A DNA stretch of 64,000 bases, taken from NCBI RefSeq assembly GCF_021531055.1, contig NZ_JADYTL010000008.1, positions 1-64,000 on the forward strand. Reading direction: 5' to 3'. The position numbers and the translations under genes are program-made. Positions 41,388 to 50,080 of this stretch are shown in pieces. The notes beneath the pieces were generated by a model. It did not search any database and was not told the origin of the DNA. It saw only the letters and a list, made by a program, of their open reading frames with translations. Origin of the DNA: Collinsella tanakaei (GTDB lineage Bacteria > Actinomycetota > Coriobacteriia > Coriobacteriales > Coriobacteriaceae). The stretch's first letter is position 1. The number at the start of each line of letters is the position of its first letter.

Positions 41388-43016
41388 TCAGCCCTCCTGC
41401 TTGCCAAACGTCCTGATCGCCGGCGTGGTCGCCAAACCGAGCAGCACGATCACCGCACCCACGGCGTAGGCGATGCGTGTGGACTCGAAGCGGGCCTGAG
41501 CTTGGGCCTTGACGAGCGCCTGGCGCTCGACGGGCGACATGGGTATGTCCTTGATCTGCGACTCGAACTCGGCATCGCTGCCCAGATCGATCGTCATGCC
41601 TGCGAGCTCCCGCTTGACCGCGGACGACACCGACGGATCCGCATCGACCTTGGCGCGGACCGAGCTCGTGATACCGAACAGCAGGATCGCGCCGAGCAGC
41701 GCCACGCCGATCGCCTGGCCGACGTTGCGCATGGTGGTCTGGATGCCGCCGGACTGCGACGCCTCGCGCTCGGGCAGGGCGAGCGCCACGATGTTGCTCG
41801 CGTGCGACGACACAGTACCCGCGCCGACGCCCGCCATGAACGCACCGAGGTAGACGCCGAGCGTGCTGCACCCGTCGATGGTGACCGCTAACGCCATGAT
41901 GCCGAGCGCGAGCGCCATGGCCACATAGCCCGTCTGGATCACGCGGCGCGGGTTGGCGCGCGGCAGCAGCTTGGGGATGCCGAGCGCGAGCGCGAAGGTC
42001 GGCACGCCGGTCACGATCGAAATGGTGCCCACGTCGATGGGCGACCAGCCCGCCACGAGCTGCAGGTACGGTGCCATGAGGATGGACTGCGCGCCCATGA
42101 AGAAAAACGTGAGGGCATTTGCCACCAGGCCCGCAAGGACTTGAGGCGTCTTGAGGAACGCGCTCGGCAACAGCGCGATGCCGTTTTTACGCTCGACCTC
42201 GCCCTCGACGTGCACGAGCAGCGCGAGCACCACCAGGCCGCACGCGATGAGCGGCAGGGCCGGCGAAATGCCGAAGATCGTGAACGGGCAGCCGGACAGC
42301 GGGGTGACGAGGCCCCACGACGAGATGCCGGACATGCCGATGAGGAACATGAACAGGCCGGAGGCGGCAAGCGCCACACCCATGCCGTCGAATTTGAGCT
42401 TCTCGTCGACCTGATGCGTATCGGGCAGGGTGAGCGAGATGACGAACACCGTCACGAAGTAGACGCCGAGCGTGAGGAAGGTCGCCCGCATGCCCGCGGT
42501 CTCCATGACGACGCCCAGGATGAGCGGCAGCACCGCCGACAGGCCGGACGCCGCGCCGATGCAGCCGAACGCCACCATGCGGTTGCGCCCGCGGTAGAGC
42601 AGCGGGATCAAACCGAGCACGGACGGGATCATGAAGCTCGCGCCGAATCCGACGAGCACGCGCCCGACCCAGATGAACATCGTCATGTTGGGCGCGAAGG
42701 CCAAGGAGACCTCGCCCGCCGCGCACAATAGCGTGCCGATACGGAAGCTCTTCTTCCATCCGATGATGGTGCCGGCAAGGCCGCCGGCGATCATGAACGC
42801 GCCGCCGACAAGCGGATAGACCATGTTGGCGAGCTGGATCTCGGAGGTCGTGGCGCCCAGCTCATGCGTGAGCGCCGACGTGGCGAGCGACAGCGCGCCG
42901 TTGTCGCCCGTGGCGCCCATCTGGGCGAGGATGAGGATGACGATGGGAAGCACGAGGAACTTCTCGGCTCCCGCCGGCTTGGTATGGCCGGGATGCGCGA
43001 TGGTTGCTGAATGCAT
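41388..43016 (-). CDS. MFS transporter, 14-helix (DHA2-like)
   Basis: A 542-residue major facilitator with about 14 hydrophobic segments. Motif-A-like GGLAGTIIGWKKSFRIG, a motif-B-like VGRVLVGFGAS and a motif-C-like repeat LIPLLYRGRNRMVAFG can be seen. A periplasmic loop and tail of about 80 residues (SSVRAKVDADPSVSS onward) precede the last helix. DHA2 members export drugs and amphipathic compounds by proton antiport. It lies 112 bases downstream of the bile salt hydrolase gene on the same strand, so a bile acid or conjugate is a reasonable substrate guess. GGAG precedes the ATG at 43016. Confidence 0.85.
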   Translation of the reverse strand: MHSATIAHPGHTKPAGAEKFLVLPIVILILAQMGATGDNGALSLATSALTHELGATTSEIQLANMVYPLVGGAFMIAGGLAGTIIGWKKSFRIGTLLCAAGEVSLAFAPNMTMFIWVGRVLVGFGASFMIPSVLGLIPLLYRGRNRMVAFGCIGAASGLSAVLPLILGVVMETAGMRATFLTLGVYFVTVFVISLTLPDTHQVDEKLKFDGMGVALAASGLFMFLIGMSGISSWGLVTPLSGCPFTIFGISPALPLIACGLVVLALLVHVEGEVERKNGIALLPSAFLKTPQVLAGLVANALTFFFMGAQSILMAPYLQLVAGWSPIDVGTISIVTGVPTFALALGIPKLLPRANPRRVIQTGYVAMALALGIMALAVTIDGCSTLGVYLGAFMAGVGAGTVSSHASNIVALALPEREASQSGGIQTTMRNVGQAIGVALLGAILLFGITSSVRAKVDADPSVSSAVKRELAGMTIDLGSDAEFESQIKDIPMSPVERQALVKAQAQARFESTRIAYAVGAVIVLLGLATTPAIRTFGKQEG

Positions 43017-43128
43017 GATCGCTCCTTTGTTCGGTATGCGGCCACCTCCCCCAGCAGGGGCGACATAGCATCTGGCCGGGGGTTCGGCGGCATCGGGATC
43101 GAGGGGATGGGGGTATGGTGGGAGGTGG

Positions 43129-44094
43129 CTAGGCCGCAGGCTCCGCGATGATGGGCGCGGAACCGGAAAGGTCGCAGGCAGCCAACGGGTAGGCGCGGAT
43201 CTGCGGGTCGTCATAGGTGGCGTGGTAGTACGTGAGGGTCTTCGCGGCAAAGCAGCTCGTGTAGAGTGTCTTTTCGTACGAACCGTCGGCCATGCGGGCA
43301 CATCCTTCGGGCACGGCCACCGAGCCGAGCGTGCGGAACAGGCGCGTGACGTTGTCCGCCTCGTCCTCCTGCTTGGGATAGTGGCTGTTCACGAAGGCAA
43401 CCTTGACGAAGCGCGACGGACCGCTGTAGTCGCCCGGCGTCCCTTGCATCCCCAAGCCCGAACCGAAGGGCGTGAGGTCGGCGGCGTCCCACGCGGTATG
43501 CGCCGGCGCATCGTCGGACAGCACGAGGTAGTTGCGCAGGTTCTGGCGTTGCCAGCCGAAATCCGGCTCGTTGGTGAGCACGTCGACGTCGTCTTCCCAC
43601 ACGCGCAGACCATCTTCCATGCACTCCACGACGACGCTGCCGGTGGCATCGCCGACGATCCAATGGAGGTTGGCGACCGGCAGCTGCTCGTTGACCGGCT
43701 TGGCGACGACCGTCACATCCGCGAGCGCGCGACGGACCTCATCGAGGGTCGAGAAGTTACGGGCGACCCAATACGGGAACTCGTAGGCGGCGACGTTGAC
43801 GGAACCCTCCACGGGCTCTGCCGCATAGCGCGCCGACTGGGGGAAGTTCAGGCCCGCCACGGCAAGCCCCGCGTCGTTGCCGCAGTCGAAGTACAGCGGG
43901 ATACCGGCGACGACGATACCCATGCCGATCACGGCATGACCGCGCGCAGGGTCGCCCGGGCGATCGAACGCCGACGGCACGGTCGCGGCAGGGGGCGTCA
44001 CCACCACCCGCTCGCCATAGCCCTGCGTCCAATCGAGGTTACGGCCAAAGAACATGTTGCCTGCCGTGTCGGTGAAGCGGATGCCCGTGCACAT
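43129..44094 (-). CDS. bsh: Bile salt hydrolase (choloylglycine hydrolase family)
   Basis: A 321-residue Ntn hydrolase that should remove glycine or taurine from conjugated bile acids. After loss of Met the nucleophile is Cys2 (MCTGIRF). The known BSH residues are all in place: Arg18 and Asp21 in FGRNLDW, Asn83 in GLNFP, Asn175 in TNEPDFGWQ, and Arg228 in GPSRFVK, with the BSH-style GTPGDYSGPSRF loop. Penicillin V acylase is the alternative, but the NLRNY and SRFVK blocks favour BSH. The ATG at 44094 is chosen because Cys must be residue 2. It fits a gut habitat and precedes an MFS gene. Confidence 0.9.
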   Translation of the reverse strand: MCTGIRFTDTAGNMFFGRNLDWTQGYGERVVVTPPAATVPSAFDRPGDPARGHAVIGMGIVVAGIPLYFDCGNDAGLAVAGLNFPQSARYAAEPVEGSVNVAAYEFPYWVARNFSTLDEVRRALADVTVVAKPVNEQLPVANLHWIVGDATGSVVVECMEDGLRVWEDDVDVLTNEPDFGWQRQNLRNYLVLSDDAPAHTAWDAADLTPFGSGLGMQGTPGDYSGPSRFVKVAFVNSHYPKQEDEADNVTRLFRTLGSVAVPEGCARMADGSYEKTLYTSCFAAKTLTYYHATYDDPQIRAYPLAACDLSGSAPIIAEPAA

Positions 44095-44228
44095 GGGGCG
44101 ACCCCTTTCCTGCCCGCGCGGCACGTTGCCGCCGACCGGGCACCTGGGTGATAGATACCGCTCTATTACCCATCGGTGTTATAGGGATTTATGAAGGCAG
44201 GCTTAAGACCTCTTACGCTTTACAAAAG

Positions 44229-44295
44229 CGGTCAGTTGGGGACGTGTTCGTTTCAACCCCTCATGGGTCAGTTGGGGACGTGTTCGTTTCAACCC
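44229..44295. repeat. Two 31-bp copies, TTCAACCC-arm family
   Basis: Copies at 44229-44259 and 44265-44295 share GGGGACGTGTTCGTTTCAACCC. Their left arms have decayed (GGTCAGTTG), so they no longer form the full hairpin seen at 36776. Confidence 0.75.
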
Positions 44296-44410
44296 TTTTG
44301 ACTGTATCCGTTTCGTCCGTCTTACGCACCTTGGCGGCGACAAATGGGCTCTCACTGCACATGCGGGCTTGCAGGCGCGCGCTACGGAGGGGCTCCGAGG
44401 CGCCCGTCGC

Positions 44411-44536
44411 GTTTATGGTTCGGTTTTAGACGGGTCTGTTAAGTATACAAACCTATTCGTACAAGTTTTACCTGCGGTTTTCTCGGTTCAAGACGACTAG
44501 CTACTCTGAGATGCCCACCAAAACCGAACCATAAAC
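44411..44536. mobile_element. 126-bp element with terminal inverted repeats, copy 2
   Basis: GTTTATGGTTCGGTTTT at the left end is repeated perfectly inverted at the right end. It is the relative of 30753-30877. The AT-richer interior contains AAGTATAC and CTACTC. No reading frame is present. It is flanked on both sides by pairs of hairpin repeats, which suggests a hotspot. Confidence 0.7.
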
Positions 44537-44600
44537 AGGACTATCGTTTTTCTCACCCTTGAATTGGTGAGAATTGTCCGCTTTGTCCGTCTATCAAACG

Positions 44601-44679
44601 GGTCCGTTGGGGACGTACGTTGGGGACGTGTTCGTTTCAACCCCTCATGGGTCCGTTGGGGACGTGTTCGTTTCAACCC
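44601..44679. repeat. Two copies, TTCAACCC-arm family
   Basis: Copies at 44601-44643 (with a duplicated GTTGGGGACGT) and 44649-44679 are close relatives of the pair at 44229. They lie just past the tex stop. Confidence 0.75.
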
Positions 44680-44752
44680 ATTCTTTCGGCTTGCGTATGC
44701 GCCGCCGAAAAAGACGGCGGCGATGCCCGCTTTGGACATCGCCGCCGCACCG

Positions 44753-46909
44753 TTACTTGCCCTTCACCATGGTGAGCGAGATCTTTCCGCGCTCGCGGTC
44801 CACGCGCTCGACCCACACCTTCACCGTATCGCCCACGGCCACCACATCGCTCGGATGCTTGACGAAGCGCGTCGAGAGCTTGGAGATGTGCACGAGGCCG
44901 TCCTGGTGCACGCCCACGTCCACGAACGCACCGAAGTCGACCACGTTGCGCACGGTACCGGTGAGCTCCATGCCGGGCTGCAGATCGTCGATGGAAAGCG
45001 CCGCGCGGCTGAACACGACCTCCGGCGCATCGTCACGCGGGTCGCGGCCGGGCTTTTTAAGCTCGTCGAGGATATCGAACAATGTGAGCAGGCCGCACCC
45101 CAGCTCGCCGGCGAGTGCGGAGACGCTGCCCACGCGCTGCTCGATGTCGGGAACACCGCCTGCGGCAAGATCCGTCGGCGCCACGTCGGCGCGGCGCAGC
45201 ACCTCGCGCGCCACGGCGTAGCTCTCCGGATGCACCGCGGTCGCATCGAGCGGATTGGCGCCACCGGCGATGCGCAAAAAGCCCGCCGCGTTCTGGAACG
45301 CCTTGGGACCGAGCTTGGGCACCTCCTTGAGCTGACGGCGGTCGGTAAACGCGCCGTGCTCCTCGCGATAGGCCACGATGTTGTGGGCGACCGTCGGCGT
45401 GATGCCCGAGACGTACGCGAGCAGGCTCGCGCTCGCGGTGTTCACGTCCACGCCCACGCGGTTCACGACGTCCTCCACCACGTGCCCGAGCGTGCGCGAA
45501 AGCTCCGTCTGGTCAAGGTCGTGCTGATACTGTCCCACACCGATGGACTGCGGCGGGATCTTGACGAGCTCGGCGAGCGGATCCTGCAGACGCCGGCCCA
45601 GGCTCATGGCACCGCGCGTGGTCACGTCCAGGTCCGGATACTCGCGGCTTGCGAGCTCGCTCGCGGAATACACGGAGGCACCGGCTTCGTTCACGATGGT
45701 GTAGCGCAGCTCAGGCGCCGTTTCCGCGATGAAGCCCGAGACGACCTCTTCCGTCTCGCGGCTCGCCGTGCCGTTGCCGATCACGATGGTGTTGATGCCG
45801 TAGCGCTTCACCAGACGCGCCAGCTCGCGCTTCGTACCGGCAACATCGCGGCGCGGCGGCGTGGGGTACACGACACCGTGGTCGAGCAACTTGCCCGTCT
45901 CGTCGAGCACGGCCACCTTGCAGCCGGTGCGGTAGCCGGGATCGAGCGAGATGATGCGCGCCCCGCGCACCGGACGGGCGGACAGCAGGCTCTCGAGGTT
46001 CTTGGCAAAGACGCGGATCGCCTCGGTCTGCGCACGCACGGTCAGACGGGCACGCAGCTCGCGCTCGAGCGAGGGGGCCATGAGGCGCCTGTAGCCGTCG
46101 GCGACCGCGGCGTCGAGCACCGGCGCGAACCCTCCCTGGCGGCGCGGCCACCGGCTTCCCAGACGAGCGACCGCCTCCTGCGCGTCCACGCCCACGCGCA
46201 CGCGAAGCTTGCCCTCACGCTCGCCGCGGTCGATCGCGAGGATGCGGTGGTTGGGGATCTTTCGCGCCGGCTCGGAGAAGTCGTAGTAGGGCTCGTAGGG
46301 CGTCTTCTCGTCGGCATCAACCGCGACGGCGACGATCTCACCCGTATTCTCGGTGAACGAGCGCAGGTCGGCGACGTTCTCCGGGTCCTCGGCCACGGTC
46401 TCGGCGACGATGTCCTGCGCGCCGGCGAGCGCCTTCTCCGGCGTGTCGTAGCCGGCTTCCGCCGCCTCGGGCGTCACGAAGGGAGCCGCCGCCTCGAGCG
46501 GCGAGCCCTTGGAGGTAACCTGCATGATGATCATGTTCGCGAGCGGCTCGAGCCCCGCCTCGCGCGCCTTCTGCGCGCGCGTCTGGCGCTTCTTGCGGTA
46601 GGGTTTGTAGAGGTCCTCCACGCGCTGCAGCTGCGCGGCGGCGCGGATCTCGGCTTCGAGCTCCGGCGTGAGCTTGCCCTGCGCGCCGATGAGCAGGATG
46701 ACATCCTCTTTGCGCTGCTCGAGATTCCGCAGGTAGGTAAGACGATCGTCGAGCGTGCGCAGCGCGACGTCGTCCATGCCGCCCGTGGCCTCCTTGCGGT
46801 AGCGCGCGATGAACGGGATGGTGTTCCCCTCGTCGATGAGCGCGACGGCGGCCTCGACGGCAGCGGGCTTGAGGTTCAGCTCTTGCGCGAGCGCGGCGAT
46901 GATATCCAT
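44753..46909 (-). CDS. tex: Tex family RNA-binding transcription/translation accessory protein
   Basis: A 718-residue Tex protein. Recognisable are the N-terminal TIPFIARYRKEATGGMD, the YqgF-like domain with SLDPGYRTGCKVAVLD, the helix-hairpin-helix region (SGITPTVAHNIVAYREEHG, then FTDRRQLKEVPKLGPKAFQNA quoted in two parts) and the C-terminal S1 domain (GTVRNVVDFGAFVDVGVHQDG, with VKVWVERVDRERGKISLTM). The length and order are normal. GGAG precedes the chosen start at 46909. Confidence 0.93.
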   Translation of the reverse strand: MDIIAALAQELNLKPAAVEAAVALIDEGNTIPFIARYRKEATGGMDDVALRTLDDRLTYLRNLEQRKEDVILLIGAQGKLTPELEAEIRAAAQLQRVEDLYKPYRKKRQTRAQKAREAGLEPLANMIIMQVTSKGSPLEAAAPFVTPEAAEAGYDTPEKALAGAQDIVAETVAEDPENVADLRSFTENTGEIVAVAVDADEKTPYEPYYDFSEPARKIPNHRILAIDRGEREGKLRVRVGVDAQEAVARLGSRWPRRQGGFAPVLDAAVADGYRRLMAPSLERELRARLTVRAQTEAIRVFAKNLESLLSARPVRGARIISLDPGYRTGCKVAVLDETGKLLDHGVVYPTPPRRDVAGTKRELARLVKRYGINTIVIGNGTASRETEEVVSGFIAETAPELRYTIVNEAGASVYSASELASREYPDLDVTTRGAMSLGRRLQDPLAELVKIPPQSIGVGQYQHDLDQTELSRTLGHVVEDVVNRVGVDVNTASASLLAYVSGITPTVAHNIVAYREEHGAFTDRRQLKEVPKLGPKAFQNAAGFLRIAGGANPLDATAVHPESYAVAREVLRRADVAPTDLAAGGVPDIEQRVGSVSALAGELGCGLLTLFDILDELKKPGRDPRDDAPEVVFSRAALSIDDLQPGMELTGTVRNVVDFGAFVDVGVHQDGLVHISKLSTRFVKHPSDVVAVGDTVKVWVERVDRERGKISLTMVKGK

Positions 46910-46993
46910 GGACGGACTCCGGTTCGGTCGGGTGCAGAAGCCGAATAAGGATACCCGCCCGCCCGGACAAGAGCAAACCCGCATGACGGAACA

Positions 46994-47026
46994 AATGTAA
47001 AATAACCCCAGGGGTTATTTTACATT
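46994..47026. repeat. CCCC/GGGG palindrome, copy 3
   Basis: A perfect 33-base palindrome with arms reading AATGTAAAATAACCCC around a single A. It lies in the divergent spacer between tex and the methyltransferase gene, so it is not acting as a terminator for either. Confidence 0.85.
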
Positions 47027-47054
47027 CCAACCACGCAGAAGGCAGAGGTCCACC

Positions 47055-47816
47055 GTGAACATCACCTGGAACGCCGCGGACTACGCGAAGAATTTCTCGT
47101 TCGTGCCCTCCTATGGCGCGTCGGTCATCGACCTCATCGACATAAAGCCCGGCGCGCGCTGCCTTGATCTGGGCTGCGGCAACGGAACGCTTACCCACGA
47201 GCTCGCACAGCGCGGCCTCGATGCGTTCGGCATGGACGCGTCGCCCGACATGGTCGAGCTGGCGCGCCGCAACCATCCCGACCTGAGGTTCATACTCGGC
47301 GATGCCACATCCTTCGTGCTCGAGAGTCCGGTCGACGTGGTATTCTCGAACGCAGTGCTCCACTGGATCGACCGTGAACGGCAAGGTGAGGCGCTGGAGC
47401 ACATCGCATCCGCGTTGGTGCCGGAGGGTCAGTTCGTGTTCGAATGCGGCGGCCGCGGCTGCGGTGGGCGCGTCCATGCCGCACTGGCACAGGCCTTCGA
47501 GCGGCACGGCCTTGCCTACGAGCTGCCGTTTTTCTTCCCCACCATCGGCGAATACGCATCGCTCGTCGAGGCAGCGGGCATGCGCATCACCGATGCGGTC
47601 CTCTTTGACCGGCCGACCGCACTCGAGGGGACCGACGGCATGGCCGACTGGATCCGCATGTTCGTCAAGCGACCGTTCGAGGGCGTGCCGGCGCCACTCG
47701 GCGACGAGATCATCGCCGAGGCGGTCGAGACACTGCGTCCGAACATGCTCCACGGCGACACGTGGTATGTCGACTACGTCCGCCTTCGCATGCGCGCCGT
47801 CAAGCACGCCGGCTAA
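47055..47816 (+). CDS. Class I SAM-dependent methyltransferase (trans-aconitate methyltransferase-like)
   Basis: A 253-residue methyltransferase. Motif I is CLDLGCGNGTLTHEL (36-50), motif II FGMDASPDMVELAR, and the FSNAVLHWIDR block is typical of the Tam/UbiE-like group. The C-terminal region lacks further motifs, so the substrate is unknown. It starts at GTG after GAGGTCC. The family call is firm, the role open. Confidence 0.8.
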   Translation: MNITWNAADYAKNFSFVPSYGASVIDLIDIKPGARCLDLGCGNGTLTHELAQRGLDAFGMDASPDMVELARRNHPDLRFILGDATSFVLESPVDVVFSNAVLHWIDRERQGEALEHIASALVPEGQFVFECGGRGCGGRVHAALAQAFERHGLAYELPFFFPTIGEYASLVEAAGMRITDAVLFDRPTALEGTDGMADWIRMFVKRPFEGVPAPLGDEIIAEAVETLRPNMLHGDTWYVDYVRLRMRAVKHAG

Positions 47817-47969
47817 AACAGGCGAACGCACAGAGCAGACCCAGCTGTCGCAGCTCCGCGTCCGAACGCAACTACGGCCCCGCACGCTGCAACACCACAG
47901 CAAACCGTCGTCCCGCACGTCGGCGCTATAATGAACGCGTCATCTCGGCATACGACGGGAGGCCGCCAC

Positions 47970-49361
47970 ATGTTCCGTATGACCAACCCGCTGCCCTCTT
48001 CCGCGATTCCCGCAACGCGCGCAACGGATCATTCGAGCCGGCCCTTCCCCTTTCTTACTACCGCATGCGTGCTGTTCATCTGCGCGGCAGTGGTCGCCCT
48101 CACCGGTTGCTCGAACCTCGGCGAGTTCAACGAGCGCGCCATCGTCCGACAAGCGGAGAGCTATTACGCCGAAAAGTATGGCGAGCACGTTGGAGTGGCA
48201 GATCTTTGGGAAGACCGCTCCTACCAGCTGTTCGGCTATCGGTCGAGCGGCCAAGCATTCTGCACCATGGAGGACGGTGCCTGCGTGCTCGTGGATTTCG
48301 AGGAGGGCGTGGTCGGCGACAACCGGCAGCAGGACGAAATCGTGGCGGCCTATGAAGATCGCTTCCGCAACGCCCTCATGCGCGGAAAACAAGGGCTCGA
48401 AGACGCCGGTTGCGATGTCGCGCTCGTACTCGTAAACGGCATCTCGCCCGAAAACGAGGGCTTTTTCGAAGAGAGCATCTCGGTGGAAACCTGGCGGCAG
48501 CATGAGGACGCCCCCGAGCAAACAGGCTCGTTCTTCTATGCGCGCTATACGGGCGACGAGCGCTTCTTTGAACAGGAGTCGTCCCGTGTCCATCTGGGAA
48601 TACCCTCGGTCGAATTCGAGATATCGGGCACGGACGCCGACTACGAGCACGCCTTCCCCACGAACGTCCCCGCCCGTCCGGCCTGGGTCGACCCCATCGA
48701 CGAGGCGTGCCGATCCCTGCTTCCGCTCACGAACGGCACCCCCGAGACGAAGGTGACCGTCTACCAGAAAGGGTATCGCGATTATGCCCGCATGGAACGT
48801 GGGCAGAGCGGGATCCTCGGCGAGCTGAGTCCCTTCGATAACGTCGATGCAGCGGGCAATTGGCTCATCGTCGACTGGGTCTCCTTGGGCAAGGGTATCT
48901 ACGTCACCTCCGACGAGGCCGGCGTGCGCCTGCGCGCAGACGATGCGACGCTGCATGTAGCCGACAGCTCCTACACCCTCGATGAACTGGTTGAATGCGG
49001 CCGCCTTGATGAGCGGGAAAGCCGCACGTACCTGCCCGAGGCCTTTGAAACGTATCGGGTCGAGACCCGTTCCGGCTATTTCGCCTCGCTGCCGGCGCAC
49101 ATCCGTGACAAGGGCTGGTTCAGCGTGAATATCGCTTACGACAACACCGATCCCGAAACGGAACTTGCGCAGCTCGGTATCGATGCCGACGCGCTTACGC
49201 CCTCGCTTTATACCGTCAAGATCAACCCCGACGCAGAGGATTCCGAGGACGAGCCTCCCCTCGAGGTGGGCATCATGCGTACCGAGACGTTCCCGAACGG
49301 CTTCCAGTACACGAGCACGGCGTTGTTTGAGGATGAACAGCTGATGCTAGCGAGGGCGTAG
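47970..49361 (+). CDS. Large lipoprotein of unknown function
   Basis: A 463-residue exported lipoprotein. A signal peptide (LTTACVLFICAAVVALTGC, about 30-48) ends in the lipobox LTGC. The mature part is acidic, with a YYAEKYGE-type start that resembles small DUFs of Collinsella surface lipoproteins, but I recognise no domain. TATAAT lies at 47927-47932 and GGGAGG six bases before the chosen ATG. An upstream in-frame ATG overlaps the -10 box and is rejected. The gene faces prfH convergently, with a 70-bp palindrome between. Confidence 0.65.
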   Translation: MFRMTNPLPSSAIPATRATDHSSRPFPFLTTACVLFICAAVVALTGCSNLGEFNERAIVRQAESYYAEKYGEHVGVADLWEDRSYQLFGYRSSGQAFCTMEDGACVLVDFEEGVVGDNRQQDEIVAAYEDRFRNALMRGKQGLEDAGCDVALVLVNGISPENEGFFEESISVETWRQHEDAPEQTGSFFYARYTGDERFFEQESSRVHLGIPSVEFEISGTDADYEHAFPTNVPARPAWVDPIDEACRSLLPLTNGTPETKVTVYQKGYRDYARMERGQSGILGELSPFDNVDAAGNWLIVDWVSLGKGIYVTSDEAGVRLRADDATLHVADSSYTLDELVECGRLDERESRTYLPEAFETYRVETRSGYFASLPAHIRDKGWFSVNIAYDNTDPETELAQLGIDADALTPSLYTVKINPDAEDSEDEPPLEVGIMRTETFPNGFQYTSTALFEDEQLMLARA

Positions 49362-49394
49362 GCATCGCTGCGCCAACGCCGCAACACCCATGCA

Positions 49395-49464
49395 CATGTA
49401 ATAAAACCCCTGGGGTTATTTTACACATGGCATGTGTAAAATAACCCCAGGGGTTTTATTACAT
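49395..49464. repeat. CCCC/GGGG palindromes, copies 4 and 5, inverted pair
   Basis: Copies at 49395-49429 and 49431-49464 are inverted with respect to each other with a one-base spacer, so the whole 70 bases form a near-perfect palindrome. The right copy touches the prfH stop codon. Placement between convergent genes would suit a bidirectional terminator. Confidence 0.87.
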
Positions 49465-50069
49465 CATCTGCTATCCAGTGCGAAATCCATTCCGCGGTAC
49501 ACGCGTACGGGATTGCCGCGCTCGAGGTCGGCGTGCGCACGCCATGCAGCATCGCGCTGTCGAGCAGACGCCTCATCCATACGAGCTTGCAAAAGCGGTG
49601 CAAGGCGGTGCATGGCCTCCCGCCGGTTCGCGCCCTGCGTGCGCTCGCTCGTGCACGTTACCGTGATCCCACTCGGCTCGTGAATAAGACGCACCCCTGT
49701 CTCAACCTTATTGACGTTCTGCCCGCCCGGCCCTCCAGAGTGAAAGCGCTCGAAACGTACATCCTTGGAATCGACTATGATCTCGGGCTTTTCGACCTCG
49801 GGAAGGGCACTGCAACCAATGAACCAATTCTTGCGCCTATGGTTTGGCCGAAACGGGCTCTCGCACACCCAAAGGATCGTGCCGCAAAACGCAGAAAGAT
49901 CCTGCTTGGAAGAAAACGTTATCGACGTAAAACAGTCTTCGTGGCGGGCAGGGTGCGCGTCGACAACCTCTATATCTGGAAACTTCGCTTGCAGAGCCTG
50001 GAACACGCCACCAACCGCATAAGCACACTCAAGCGGCCCGCCAATTCCTGACGTTAATTGAAGAATCAT
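49464..50069 (-). CDS. prfH: Peptide chain release factor homologue PrfH
   Basis: A 201-residue class I release-factor relative with the catalytic GGPGGQNVNKVETG loop (GGQ at 115-117) and no codon-recognition domain. The N-terminal part differs from PrfA and PrfB, as in other PrfH proteins. PrfH is known to work with RtcB: in strains such as E. coli ATCC 25922 the rtcB2-prfH operon protects against ribosome-cleaving colicin E3. The gene is 11 bases downstream of an rtcB on the same strand, the expected arrangement. It probably rescues stalled ribosomes so that cut 16S rRNA can be re-ligated. Confidence 0.92.
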   Translation of the reverse strand: MILQLTSGIGGPLECAYAVGGVFQALQAKFPDIEVVDAHPARHEDCFTSITFSSKQDLSAFCGTILWVCESPFRPNHRRKNWFIGCSALPEVEKPEIIVDSKDVRFERFHSGGPGGQNVNKVETGVRLIHEPSGITVTCTSERTQGANRREAMHRLAPLLQARMDEASARQRDAAWRAHADLERGNPVRVYRGMDFALDSR

Positions 50070-50080
50070 GCTTCATCCCG

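Larger units (their letters stand above)
44095..44752. other. 658-bp gene-free spacer filled with repeats
   Basis: No gene is visible between bsh and tex. The spacer holds four TTCAACCC-arm hairpin copies (44229-44259, 44265-44295, 44601-44643, 44649-44679) and, between the two pairs, the 126-bp inverted-repeat element. Its GC content is clearly below that of the flanking genes. The bsh promoter should lie at about 44110-44200; a TATAAC sequence on the minus strand near 44181 is the only candidate. Confidence 0.7.

Noticed and set aside
43041-43129. Long inverted repeat GCCACCTCCC / GGGAGGTGGC between bsh and the MFS gene
   Set aside because: The arms are 70 bases apart with no T run. It could be an attenuator, but GC-rich chance pairing is equally likely, so it was not listed as a feature.
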